NCBI GenBank assembly: GCA_905221605.1
Contig: CAJNDS010002335.1
Location: 867,387-904,886, forward strand
DNA length: 37,500 nucleotides
Source: Symbiodinium natans
Taxonomy: Eukaryota; Sar; Dinophyceae; Suessiales; Symbiodiniaceae
Reading direction: 5' to 3'
A program made the translations under genes and the position numbers. Positions 9,840-20,400 of this stretch are shown one piece after another (position 1 is the first letter of the stretch; the number at the start of each line of letters is the position of its first letter). The notes under the pieces are model-generated. The model was given only the letters and a program-made list of their open reading frames with translations, did no database searches and was not told the DNA's origin.

Positions 9840-10545
9840 CTTCGTGGGCAAACGGTTTTTTTTCTGGGCCCTAAACCCCGACCCCCTTCGTGGGCAAACG
9901 GTTTTTTCCATTTGGGGCATAGGGTTTAGGGCTTGGGTTTGGGGCATAGGGTTTAGGGCTATATTTTGCTTCCAAAACACCCCAAATGAGGGGGACCCCA
10001 GGATCGGCAAGGGTCCCGGTTAAAAATGCGATTTTTTAGTACTGAATTCGACGGTTCCGGGTGGCCTCTCGTTTTCTGGATTTTTGACCAAAACCGAGCT
10101 TCACCGGCTTCAGGATTTCAAGTTTTTTCACGTTCTGTCAAGGTTTTTCAAAGTTTTTCCGTGTTTTTTAAGGTTTTCCAATGTTTTTCAGGGTGTTTCA
10201 GGGTTTTTCACCCTCAATTCTGATGACGGGCCACCCCGGCCACCTTTTCACAGCCTAGTTTTGGTCAAGGGGGGTCGTGTTCTTCAATTTTAAAAGCAAA
10301 ATCGTCTTCGGAGACCCCCCCCCCCTTGCCTCAAACTCTGACCCCCCTTGAGAGGGAAAGTTTGCTTCCAAAAACACCCCAAATGAGGGGGGACCCCAGG
10401 ATCGGCCCGGGTCCCAATTAAAAATGCGATTTTTTAGTACTGAAATCGACGGTTCTGGGTGGCCTCTCGTTTTCTGGATTTTTGACTCAAACCGAGCTTC
10501 CTCCAACTCCGACCCCCCTTAAGAGGGAAAGTTTGCTTCCAAAAA
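9840..10545. repeat. Local duplicated segment (two long and one partial copy)
   Basis: Segments 9964-10102 and 10361-10500 share TTTGCTTCC, CACCCCAAATGAG, CCCCAGGATCGGC, ATGCGATTTTTTAGTACTG and CTCGTTTTCTGGATTTTTG. A third begins at 10,532 and is cut short. Between them lies a GTTTTTCA-type repeat (10,103-10,215). The motif CTTCGTGGGCAAACGGTT occurs twice near 9,840 and 9,888. Confidence 0.65.
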
Positions 10546-10735
10546 GTTAGATTTTAGGTTTTGGGCGGACTTTTGAGCTATAAGCCTACTGAAAATGTAT
10601 GGAATGAACTTTGTATTTTCTCAATGTTATGGGTTTCTTGGGTGGGTGGGGTTTTTTCCAACGCTTGACAAGCTGCTTGACTAGTGAAGGCTTGGACATG
10701 AGATGCTGAACCCTAAACCCTAAACCCTAAACCCC

Positions 10736-10799
10736 GGCTGAGGAGCCCAAGTGGCGCGAGTACCTGCCCGACGCGGCGGCAAAGTATGATGCCTTCAAG
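10736..10799 (+). CDS. Exon candidate, charged, unassigned
   Basis: Between a CCCTAAA array (left) and a TTTAGGG array (right). With acceptor GCTGAG|GAG and donor TTCAAG|GTGACA the frame reads EPKWREYLPDAAAKYDAFK. Third codon positions are mostly G or C. Function unknown. Confidence 0.4.
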
Positions 10800-10892
10800 G
10801 TGACAAAGAGGCGGGGCTTAGGATCTCCCGCCCAGGGTTTAGGGTTTGGGGTTTAGGGTTTAGGGTTTAGGAGTTAGGGTTTAGGGTTTAGG

Positions 10893-10929
10893 AAGGGTGC
10901 CCTTATTTTAATACGGTTACTGGGCTACC
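10893..10929. mobile_element. Family M4 right-end fragment abutting a telomeric array
   Basis: AAGGGTGCCCTTATTTT and GGTTACTGGGCTACC match the right part of the 29,234 copy. The TTTAGGG array ends exactly where the element sequence begins, and the left half is absent. Confidence 0.5.
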
Positions 10930-11466
10930 AGGCAGCCGAGCCCAAAACCCTCAACCCTTAACTTTGTCATAGTGGTGTAGCAGTTTTCATTTTCAAGGGT
11001 ACATAAACTCAATAAACCCTAAACCCTAAACCCTAAACTTTGGATTCTTAATGCTGTCCCGACCACGAACTAGTTAGCCCTCAACCCTTTGGACTTCACA
11101 GTCGAGACCTCCGGAGCATCCCGCAGCCTGCAGCCAAAACCCTTCAATCCCTTAATCCCTTCGCCCGGCTTAGGACCCTCAACCCTAAACCCTAAACCCC
11201 AAACCCCAAACCCGAAACCCTAAACCCTAAACCCCAAAAAACACCTCAATCCCAAATCCCTATCATCCTGGCGGTCCCCAATAGGCAGTACAGCCGGCGC
11301 TTGCGCGGGGATGTCCCCATGCAGAACCACAGCCTGGCTCTTGCCGGCCCCTGGGTCTTCTTGCCTTTACGGGTTATGAGGCTATTTAGGGAATGAGGGG
11401 ATTAAGGTTTAGGGTTTAGGGTCTAGGGTTTAGGGTTTAGGGTTTAGGGTTTAGGGTTTAGGCTAG

Positions 11467-11552
11467 ACCAGGATGGGCTATTAGGCCCTATAACCCCCAT
11501 AATCAACCCTATAAAGGGCCGTTTTAAGGGGTTATAGGGTGCCCGTCCTGGT
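11467..11552. mobile_element. Family M5 inverted-repeat element
   Basis: About 86 bp with ends ACCAGGATGGGC and, reversed, ACCAGGACGGGC and inner arms around CCTATAACCCC. It directly follows a TTTAGGG array. A partial copy lies at 29,151-29,205. Confidence 0.55.
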
Positions 11553-11818
11553 AAGGGAATGAGGGTATTAGGGTTTAGGGTTTAGAATTTAGGCGATTAG
11601 GGAATGAGGGTATTGGGGTTCAGGGGTCTTGGAGTTTAAGAGTTTGTATGCGGGGGAGGGGGGGGGGTGCTTCAACTGCCCACGGGCTTAGGGTTTGGGG
11701 TTAAGGGTCATGTCCCACCATGCCTTAAGTAAAGACAGAACACACCTTCAGGCCATAGAGGAGCCCTTGTGTCAATGGCTGAACCCTGAATCCTAAAGCC
11801 TAAGCCCTTTGTTTTCTT

Positions 11819-11921
11819 CTTAGCAGCTGAGTGAGTACACTTTACACTTTTTGGGATACTAGAATCCCCTATAGAACTGAAAGTGTACACTTTTTTGGGG
11901 CTTACGAACTCAGCAACCAAG
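11819..11921. mobile_element. Family M1 inverted-repeat element (MITE-like), copy 1
   Basis: 103 bp with terminal inverted repeats CTTAGCAGCTGAGT and CTTGGTTGCTGAGT and internal arms around ACACTTT/AAAGTGT. It is about 97% identical to the copy at 27,601. No coding capacity; small open frames across it are artefacts. A target duplication is not clear here (TCTT and TGTT). Confidence 0.7.
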
Positions 11922-12373
11922 TGTTACCTCATCATCATTGCAAGATAGATTAAATTACAAGGGCCGTTAGAAATGTTAGTGTTTCCTCGCGCCTGAACCA
12001 TTGTTTTCACAGGGGCGTATATAGTAACATTACTATCTTCGTTGCCAAAACTGTGACGCTGAAGGGACAAAAAGCAAAGTTCACATTTCGTAAATGAGAT
12101 GGAATTAATTCCTAAAAATCCCATGTGCCTATACACTAGAAACTTGGAGCCGGTCCTAAAGCTGTTATATAGGAACCCCCTTTCAGGTCCAAGTACATAC
12201 TATACATGCACAGGTTAGGGAATTCTTCCTTGGGTTGCATACTTGCCCTAGACCCTAACCCTAAACCCTCAACCCCAAACCCTAAACCCTAAGCCCTAAA
12301 CCCTAAACCCTAGACCCTAGACCCTAAACCCTATGAATCAATTGAGCCTGAGACCCAAGTCCCAGGCCTTCCG

Positions 12374-12447
12374 CACAAGGCGGCGACGCTACCAGGGCCG
12401 CCCACGCAGCGCTTTTTGGCCGGGAATCTCCTCCAAGAGATCCGGAC
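12374..12447 (+). CDS. Exon candidate with proline-rich segment, unassigned
   Basis: Acceptor TCCCAG|GC and donor CACG|GTGGGTTTAGGG run straight into the telomeric array. One frame reads TLPGPPTQRFLAGNLLQEIR, which faintly resembles the proline-rich start of cytochrome P450s. The other two frames are also open, so the resemblance may be chance. Confidence 0.3.
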
Positions 12448-13179
12448 CCACGGTGGGTTTAGGGTTTAGGGTTTAGGGTCTAGGGTTTAGGGTTTAGGGT
12501 TTGGGGTTGGGGGTTTGGGGTTAGGGGTTTGGGGTTTAGGGTTTGGGGTATCTAGAACCTCCCCAGCAAGAGATTAGGGTTCAGGGTTGATGTCAGAAGG
12601 CGTGTAAGTTGGGCATCTAGAGGGTCTTTTGAGTTCCATATCGGGCCCTCTCTGATTTAGGATGCAGGCTTTAGGGTTTAGGCCCTCAGTAGTCAAAATG
12701 TGCTTAGTGGTTTTAAGGCTGGGGGGGTGGGGCTTGGGATTATCAGGGGAGTCATACTCGGACCACTGGGGATGTACCCCTAAGAGGTTCCCTAAACCCT
12801 AAACCCTAAACCCTCAACCCTGAACCCTAATATGGCCCTTATTTCCCTTTAGAGGGTCTTTGAAGGGGGCCCAGCACCTAAGGATCGAACCTCGAGTCCC
12901 ATGAATCCACAGAGGGATTGAAGCGTTGAGACGGCTTAGGGCTGAGGTTCTAAACCCTAAACCCTAAACCCTAAACCCTAAATCGTTTACATAGTTCAGG
13001 GCTGAGGTTCTTTCAATCTGAGGGTAGTTCTATGGGCCCTTAATGGGGTCCCTTGCCTCCTTTGAAGGGTTCTCAAGTATGGGCCCCTTGGGTTGTATTG
13101 GGGAGAGAAGGGGCCAATGCTAAGGGACCATGTAACTCCCGTAAGATTCAAGCCAAAAACATGCCCAAAGAATACCCGA

Positions 13180-13290
13180 ACCATTCCTTCAACACCCACC
13201 TTCGGCCCTACCCGGAATTTCTACCTCGACCGGCTGGGGTTTCGGGCTTCGGAGTTTGGGGCTGGATATGGCGGCCCCACTGTCAACCCA
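13180..13290 (+). CDS. Exon-like open segment, unassigned
   Basis: Open in a frame reading FGPTRNFYLDRLGFRASEFG. A CCCTAAA array follows at about 13,290. Left border unclear; the region to its left is low-complexity short inverted repeats. Low confidence. Confidence 0.25.
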
Positions 13291-13617
13291 AAACCCTACC
13301 AAACCCTAAACCCTAAACCCTAAACCCCTCAATCCCTGCAGGTTCCTAGGCTTAAATCCACTTTGACCCCACGCGCTCGCGCAGGAGCAAGTTGACGGCA
13401 GCGGAGTTCCGGAAAGTCGAGCCTGGGCGCAGTAGGGGGTCGTCCAAGCTAGGGTGTAGGGTTTAGGGTTTAGGGTTTAGGGATTAGGGTCCTGGGTCAT
13501 GGGTCATGGGTCATAGGGTTGAGGGTTTAGGGTTTAGGGTTTAGGGTTTGGGGTTCAGAGTTTTGGGTTTTGGGTGCAGGGTTGAGGGTTTCGTACTACT
13601 ATTTTGCTTAGGAGCCC

Positions 13618-13700
13618 CAACAAATGAGAGACAATCATCCCAATATTCCCGTTGTAAGGAAGAATCATTTTCATTTTTGGGGGGTTTCTTATGTGGTAGA
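13618..13700. repeat. Distant single copy of the 19.5-kb tandem unit
   Basis: AAATGAGAGACAATC, CCCGTTGTAAGGAAGAAT and GGGGGGTTTCTTA match the order of motifs in the 19,540-19,830 array with clear divergence. Confidence 0.45.
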
Positions 13701-14104
13701 TTAAGGCTTTTGGGGGTTGAGGGTTGAGGGCGTAGGGTTCAGGGTTTAGGGTTCTGTTTACTGCATAAGGTATTACATCCCAGCTTACAGTCGCTCTATG
13801 TAAGCAACTGCCAACTCTCCAGCCCTAGACTCTTAGACCTTCTAAACCCTGAGCCAAACAGCCTCCTACATCCCTAAACCCTGAACCCTAAACCCCTGCT
13901 TCAGAGGCTTCAGGATTTTAGGGTTTTTTTCGGGTTTTTAGGAGCTATGGTTCAGGATGTCAGGATATAAGGGTTTGGGGGTGTACGTAGGGAAGGGCGT
14001 TAGGGTTTAGGATTTTGGGGCAGGGAGAAAAGCTTCCCCTTTCTGCCCCGTGGCCTTGTACCCAACACCCTAAACTATGGGTTCATGGTTAGGGTTTAGG
14101 GTTT

Positions 14105-14190
14105 AGGGTTTTTCGGGTTTTTCGGGTTTTTCGAGTTTTTCGGGTTTTTCGGGTTTTTCGGGTTTTTCGGGTTTTTCGGGTTTTTCGGGT
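14105..14190. repeat. GGGTTTTTC nonamer array
   Basis: About nine units of GGGTTTTTC with one GAGTTTTTC, bounded by TTTAGGG heptamers. Confidence 0.85.
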
Positions 14191-14480
14191 TTAGGGTTTA
14201 GGGTCTCCACGAAACTGCAGGAAATAAGCCAGTGCGTCTTCGACGCCCTGCTCACAGCGCCTCTCGGCATCGCCCTGGCGGGACTTGCTTGTTAGTTTGG
14301 GGGCAACCCGGGGCAAGCGTTTAGGGTTTGGGGTTTAGGGTTTCGGGCTTTGAGTTTAGGGTTTCGGGTTTAGGGTTTAGGGTTTAGGGTTTACAGGAAG
14401 GGAGGTTCCTGGCATGAACTCCGAATCCTAACCAAGCCGGCGCACACACTCAAGTCAAGGAGGTATGGACGGACATGCTG

Positions 14481-14587
14481 ACATGGGTATATCCCAGAAT
14501 AGGGGTATCCCGTTTATACCCCAAATGGAAGAGAATCCCCTTAAATGGACCCCCAACCAGGGTACCCCAATTTTCGGAAAACCCATA
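14481..14587. repeat. Imperfect inverted repeat, possible small element
   Basis: ATGGGTATATCCCAGAATAGG on the left (first 20 bases compared) is mirrored on the right by TACCCCAATTTTCGGAAAAC and CCATATCCCA. No second copy found in the window. Confidence 0.3.
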
Positions 14588-14689
14588 TCCCAGCCATCTG
14601 CATGGAGATGTTGGCTTCGCTGAACCTATCCAATCACCTTGAAACCTGGTAGGGTTTGTGGTGACCAGCGCTGAGGGCTTGGCGTATAT

Positions 14690-14790
14690 CGTATACAATG
14701 TACACACATTTTCTGTAGTTTCGTAGATATTAAGAATAGTAGAAAGTGCACTGTATACAGTGTACAGCGTACCGTAGAAAATGTGTGTGT
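14690..14790. repeat. Inverted repeat around ACACATTTTCT
   Basis: Left TACACACATTTTCTGTAG pairs with right TACCGTAGAAAATGTGTG. The stem abuts the (TA)n tract that begins the composite block. Confidence 0.45.
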
Positions 14791-14984
14791 ATATATATAT
14801 ATGTACGTACATATATATATATATATATATGCTCACCCCCCCCCCCCCCAATGGACCCACCGCGGGTGGCAGCCGAGTCCTAGCCAGATCAAGGGAAAAA
14901 CAACAAAACAAGAAACTAACAAAAACCAAAAAACCAAAGAACCAAAAAACAAAAAAAAAATCAAAAAAAACATCTTTTCCAAAA

Positions 14985-15800
14985 CTATGGGGCTGGGGCC
15001 TCCAAAAGATGGTTTTTTGGTTTTCTCGAGAAAAAGATGGTTTTTTTGTTCGAAACCATCTTTTTCTCGAGAAAAAGATGGTTTTTGGAGGTCGTCTCCT
15101 GGTAAAACCATCTTTTTCTCGAGAAAAAGATGGTTTTTCGAAGGATGGTTGCTCAAAACCATCTTTTTCTCGAGAAAAAGATGGTTTCGAACCAAAAAAC
15201 CATCTTTTTCTCGAGAAAACCAAAAAAACCAAAAAAACCCAAAAAAACAATCTTCTTTCGAACCAAAAAAAACATCTTTTTCTCGAGAAAACCAAAAAAA
15301 CCAAAAAAAACCATCTTTTGGAGGCCCCAGCCCCATAGTCTTGGAAAAGATTGTTTTTTTTTGTTTTTTTGTTTTTTTTGGTTTTTTTGGTGTTCTCGAG
15401 AAAAAGTGGTTTTTTTTGGTTCGAAACCATCTTTTTCTCGAGAAAAAGATGGTTTTGAGCAACCATCCTTCGAAAAACCATCTTTTTGTTCGAGAAAAAG
15501 ATGGTTTTACCAGGAGAAGACCTCCAAAAACCATCTTTTTCTCGAGAAAAAGATGGTTTCGAACCAAAAAAAACCTCTTTTTCTCGAGAAAACCAAAAAA
15601 CCATCTTTTGGAGGCCCCAGCCCCATAGTTTTGGAAAAGACGGTTTTTTTTGTTTTTTTTGGTTTTTTTGGTTTTCTCGAGAAATAGATGGTGTTTTGGT
15701 TCGAAACCATCTTTTTCCCGAGAAAAGCTGGTTTTGAGCAACAATCCTTCGAATAACCATCTTTGTCGAGAAAAAGGTGGTTTTACCAGGAGAAGACCTC
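14985..15800. repeat. Cluster of CTCGAG-centred palindromes
   Basis: About 14 units of a near-perfect palindrome, ATCTTTTTCTCGAGAAAAAG flanked by AACC/GGTT, of which 11 keep an exact CTCGAG. Spacers are poly-A/T runs (AAAACCAAAAAACC), TTCGAAACC, and CCAGGAGAAGACCTCCAAA. An arm CCATAG-type motif, GGCCCCAGCCCCATAG, occurs twice in one direction (about 15,315 and 15,612) and once inverted (about 14,987), so the cluster is itself a large nested inverted repeat. All frames are open because the units lack stops. Confidence 0.75.
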
Positions 15801-15889
15801 CAAAAACCAGCACTATAGGGTTACAAGGTTCTAATCCGTTAGGTATTGCCTAACCTTTAATCCTAAACCTTTAACTTTAAACCCTGCAG

Positions 15890-17105
15890 GGTTAACCCCG
15901 TAAGAAATTTAGAGATAGACCCCGAAAAGACCCTAAACCTTCTTACAGGGTGTAATGGTTTAAAAACCGATGTATACCTGCAGGTGCTAGATCCCTATAG
16001 GGTGCTAAGGTTCTGACCCTGAAGGGTTTAGGGTTAAGGCTTAAATGCCCTCTAGGTTTAAATGCCTAAGTCTTAAACCCCAAACCTTCAAACCTTCATC
16101 CTATGGGGTTTGAAGGTCAAGGGTTTAGGCTTGATTGCCGGGCTTTAGGGTCCTGACCCTAGAGGGTTTAGGGTTAAGGAATAGATGCCTAAACCTTAAA
16201 CCCTTTAGGTTTAAACTCTATGGGCTTAGGTTTAAATGTCTAGATCTTAAACCCTTAACCTTTAAACCCTGTTGGGCTAAGGTTTAAAGGTTTCGGGCTT
16301 AAGATTTAGGCATTTAAACCGATTCCGGCAATTAACGCTAAGCCTTTAACCTTAAAACCCTATAGGGTTAAGATATTTAATGGTTTAGGGTTTAAGTTTA
16401 AGGTTTAGGAATTTAGACCTATGCCGGCAGTTCATATTGAACCCTTAACCTTAAACCCTTCTAGGGACAAGATGTAAAGGTTTAGGATTCTTTACTTAGA
16501 CATTTAAATCTAAGCTTGCAATTAAACCGAAACCCTTAACCTTTAAACCCTGTAGGGTGAAGGTTTAAAGTTATAGGGTTTAAGATTCAGACATTTAAAC
16601 CTAAGACGGCAATTCACAACAAACCCTTAACCTTTAAACCCTATAGGGTTCAGGTTTAAAGGTTTGGGGTTTAGTTTAAGATTTAGGCATTTAAACCTAA
16701 GTATGTAATTAATTTGTCACAAATTAATTGAAGTCTGAGATTTACATGCTTAAATCTTAAATCCTAAACCTTTAAAATCTTAACCCTACAGGGTTTAAAG
16801 GTTAAGGGCTTGGCTACAGGTTTAAATGGCTAAATCTTAAACCCTAAGCCTTTAACCCTACAGGGTTTAAAGGTTAAGGGTTTAAAATTAGTTGCAGGCT
16901 TAGGTTTAAATGCCTCTTAAACCCTAAACCTGTAAAAATCTTAACCCTATAGAATTCAAAGGTTAAGGGCTTAGGGTTTAACTGCCGGCATAGGTTCAAA
17001 TGCCTAAATCTTAAACCCTTAACCTTGAAACCTCAACCCTACAGGGTTTAAAGGTTAAGGGTTTTTTTGCAGGCTTAGGTTTAAATGCCTAAATCTTAAA
17101 TTATA
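15890..17105. repeat. Palindromic satellite, period about 92 bp
   Basis: Repeated unit with arms TTAACCTTTAAACCC and its complement around a centre CCCTATAGGG (variants CCCTGTAGGG, CCCTACAGGG), then AGATTTAGGCATTTAAACC and GGCAATTAA. Centres lie near 16,272, 16,363, 16,457, 16,547 and 16,642, and in a second orientation near 16,790, 16,857, 16,946 and 17,036. It looks like decayed telomere-type repeat turned into a satellite. Confidence 0.6.
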
Positions 17106-17280
17106 AACAAAAGCCAACAGAAAGAAAAACCCTCCGTGTGTGTGTGTGAGAGAGTGAATTAAGGAATACAGTCAAAAATCCGGTCACCGGAAAATCACCA
17201 GACAGCATAGGTTTTATCGGTATCTGCGGTACTTTTGCAAAGATCAAGGCCCGCGGTGGGTCCAATGGGGGGGGTGACCA

Positions 17281-17436
17281 TATATATATATATATATATT
17301 ATAGATACATATATACATATACATATACATATACATATGCATATGCATATGCATATACATATACATATACGTACATACACATATATACATATATACATAT
17401 ATAAACATACATATATATATATATATACATATATGG
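17281..17436. repeat. TA/ATACAT microsatellite
   Basis: (TA)n then ATACAT and ATGCAT hexamers. It forms the right edge of the composite block and the end of the intron before the first gene C exon. Confidence 0.8.
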
Positions 17437-17456
17437 GTAGACGTCTTTCGTCGTAG

Positions 17457-20400
17457 GCTCCGGGACGCCCAGGATGTTCTTCGGACGAGGCTTGCTCGAT
17501 CTTTACAACACGGCCATGCACAGCAACTTCGACCGGCACGGAGTTCTTCACCCTTAAGCCTCGGGGGGGGTTTAGGGTTTAGGGTTTAGGGTTTAGGGTT
17601 TAGGGCGGGGATCCTTGTAAGGTTTTTCGTTTTTGGTTTAGGGAAATACTTAAAGAAGCACTCATCCCTAAACACCAAAAAAGCCTAAGCCTTCTTTGAG
17701 TTCATGGCTGAGGGGTTCGAGCGCGTTGCAGGCAGATCGGTAATCTTGGCTTTGGCCCTCCGGAAGTTCGGGGCACTTATCAACCAACTATGACAACCAT
17801 GGGTTTACAAGTTTTTATAAACAACCGCCTGAGACGCGGGCCCGTCCACGCCTCCGTGGAGACTTCGCGGAGGGAAGGCGGATACTTTTTCGTGAAAGCG
17901 GCGAAGGCTATGGATCTTGCCGGACGTGTGCACGGCGCCATTGTCTTGGTACTTGAAGGTTCATGGTCTTTGTTGACCAATTATAACTGTACGTACTTGT
18001 CACCCAAATTAGAACCATCTTAGGGCACTTAATAGGCTTACAAGCGGGTTTTAAGTACAGTTATAGTTGGTAGCAGCGCCCCGGGCTCTTCTTCGCCCTC
18101 GAGCGCCCAGAGCCGGAGCGCAGTTGCACCCTAAACCCGAAACCCAAGTTCCATGGTTCTAGGATGCCCAATAGGGTTTAGGGTTTAGGGTTTAGGGTTT
18201 AGGGTTTAGGGTCCTAAAGGTCGGGGGGGGGGGGCATTGCTGGGTGCCTTGGGTACTTGTTCGATACTGACAAGGCTTCCACGGCAAAAGGCCCCAGTTT
18301 TGGGAATAGGGCTTTAGGGGTTAGGGCTTGTGGGGTTGTAGGATTTTGGGTTCCGGGCCCAGGGCCTAGGGTCAGATACCAACTGTTTTGGAAAGAGGTT
18401 GCTCATGTTCTCGCAGTGCTTAGTGACGAGAACCTGGTGATTAATCTTCTTGGGGCCGGTTTGAAAGGTGCCTCCAACCCTCAACCCTTAACTCAACCCG
18501 AAACCCCAGGTTTACGGATCTTTCTGAGCTGAGGCCGCCAAGGGTCCCGGGCCCTCGGAAGCCCTCAGAACCCCGAAGCCAGCGTAGAGCAAAGCAGGTT
18601 CAAGGCAAATGCGAATGAAAGCACCAGCCTTCAGCAACAGGCTGATCGAAATCACTTCAGCATTCAGCCGGGCGATGGTGATTAGGGTACAAAGACTGAC
18701 AGATTCAGCCTGATAAGCCTTCATCAAGCCTTATGGACCCCCCCCCCCCCCCAAAACCTTAACCCTAGACCCGAAACCCTGAACCCAAAAACCCTGTCAA
18801 TCCCTGCATATGCCTGCAGAGATGAGGCCCGTGTACGCATGAGGAGGATTTCACAAACCCAACGGTGCCTCGGTTGCACGGTCCCTTGTTCAGTTAGGGT
18901 TTGGGGTTTGGGGTTTAGGGTTTAGGGTTTAGGGATCCAACGTAACAGCTCAGGGCTTGCGGTGGAGTCATAAGGAAGGGTCGTGCACTTTCATAGGGGT
19001 CGTGCCCAAAGATTCAAGTACTAAAGCCGAAACCCTAAACCCTAAACCGTTGGGGTTGTGAGGAACTGTCAAGTACGGCTTCGGATAGTGCGGTGCAGAG
19101 GGCTGATACTTGACGCTGTCGAAATTCGTTTCGCGTGAACATGCTGCCAGGTGCCAGTCTTTTGCCAGGTTTAGTTTGTAGGGTTCAGGGTTTAGGGTTT
19201 AGGATGAGGGCTTAAGGTTTCGGGAAACCCTAAACCCTAAATACCCTCAAGAGGGGTCCCGCGAAAGGCTTTCGAGCACAAGGTAGGCGCCTGAAGCGTC
19301 AGGCGAGTCTGACACCTACGCCCCGAAACCCCTGAGGGCCCCCTGAACACTAAACCCCACGCGCTTGACCGAGCACTACCTTGGGGACGAAATGAACCCT
19401 AAAAGGGTTTATGGTTCATATACCTTAATAGGAATTACAGTAGTATAGGGTATATGACCCCAATTTTAGGCTTCATTTGGTCTCCAAGGTACCATTTGCT
19501 CAAGGAGCCCACCCTCCCACAAGAAAATGAAAGAACATACTCCCTTTATTCCCCTTGTAAGGAAGAATGTGCCTCTTTGAAAGAGAATACTCCCTATTTT
19601 CCCCTTGTAAGGAGGAATGTGCTTCTTCGGGGCAGGGGGAGGGGGGGGTTTCTTACCCAAAAAAATGAAAGATAATGCTCCCTATTTTCCCCTTGTAAGG
19701 AAGCATGTGTTTCTTTAGGGCAGAGGGAGGGGGGGGTTTCTTACCCAAAAGAAAATGAAAGATAATGCTCCCTTTATTCCCCTTGTAAGGAAGCATGTGT
19801 TTCTTTGGGGCAGGGGGAGGGGGGGTTTCTTACGCAAATGGTAGTAAGTGCTTGGGCGACCCGTCGGCTTAGGTAGACTCGCACAGCGAATCCTCCCAAG
19901 GCTCTTCCCCAAATCCAAAACTGGGTTTTGGAGTACTATACTCTGTATTCTAATGTTTTTTTGGTTCGGGGTTCCCGCTGTAGCTTGGGCTACTTATGCT
20001 AAAAAAGCATACGTTTATTCCAGGGTCTACTCCAAAGTAGGAAAACCCCCCAACAAAAAAGAACTGCAAGGTTAGCGTATGATGCCCGGGTGAGTGGACC
20101 CTAGACCCTGGACCCTAGACCCTAATCCCTGAACCTAAATCGGGTTTTTAGTTTTAAACAAAACCGCAAAACCCTGAAGGCCCTGGTAACCCGAAAGCCC
20201 TAAACCCTAAACCCCCAAAGCCTCTAGACCCCTAAAACCCCAAACCCTGACCCTAAAATCCCAAAACTCTTCAAACAATGAAGGCTTTAGGGTTTAGGGT
20301 TATATAGGGTTGAGGGTTTAGGGTTTATATAGGTTTATAGGGTTTAGGGTTCAGGGTTACCACACCCGAGGAGCAGGACGCCACCTGCCTCGTCCAAATC

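Larger units (their letters stand above)
14790..17430. other. Gene-free composite block with inverted borders
   Basis: Left border: (TA)n, GCTCAC, a C run and AATGGACCCACCGCGGG (to 14866). Right border, inverted: CCCGCGGTGGGTCCAAT (17250-17266), a G run, GTGACC and (TA)n. 16 of 17 core bases match in inverted orientation. Between them lie the palindrome cluster and the satellite. No coding exon was found inside. Whether the block moves as one unit is not known. Confidence 0.5.

Noticed and set aside
11270-11345. RNA helicase-like peptide (VVLHGDIP) on the minus strand
   Set aside because: The resemblance covers about seven residues, the plus strand is equally open, and no other helicase motif was found.
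12374-12447. Cytochrome P450 assignment
   Set aside because: Only a short proline-rich stretch resembles the family, and all three frames are open; no heme-binding or helix motif was found nearby.
14781-14830. (TA)n tract as a promoter
   Set aside because: It is a microsatellite repeated at the other border of the composite block; nothing links it to a gene start.
14450-15813. Long open frames on both strands (up to 436 codons)
   Set aside because: They are translations of the CTCGAG palindrome cluster and its poly-A/T spacers; all frames are open because the repeat lacks stops, and the peptides are repeats such as KDGF and KTKK.
17195-17551. Minus-strand frame over the first gene C exon (reads [16 protein letters not shown])
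   Set aside because: It is protein-like and cannot be excluded, but the plus-strand reading of the same segment joins in phase to 12 further exons, which the minus reading does not.
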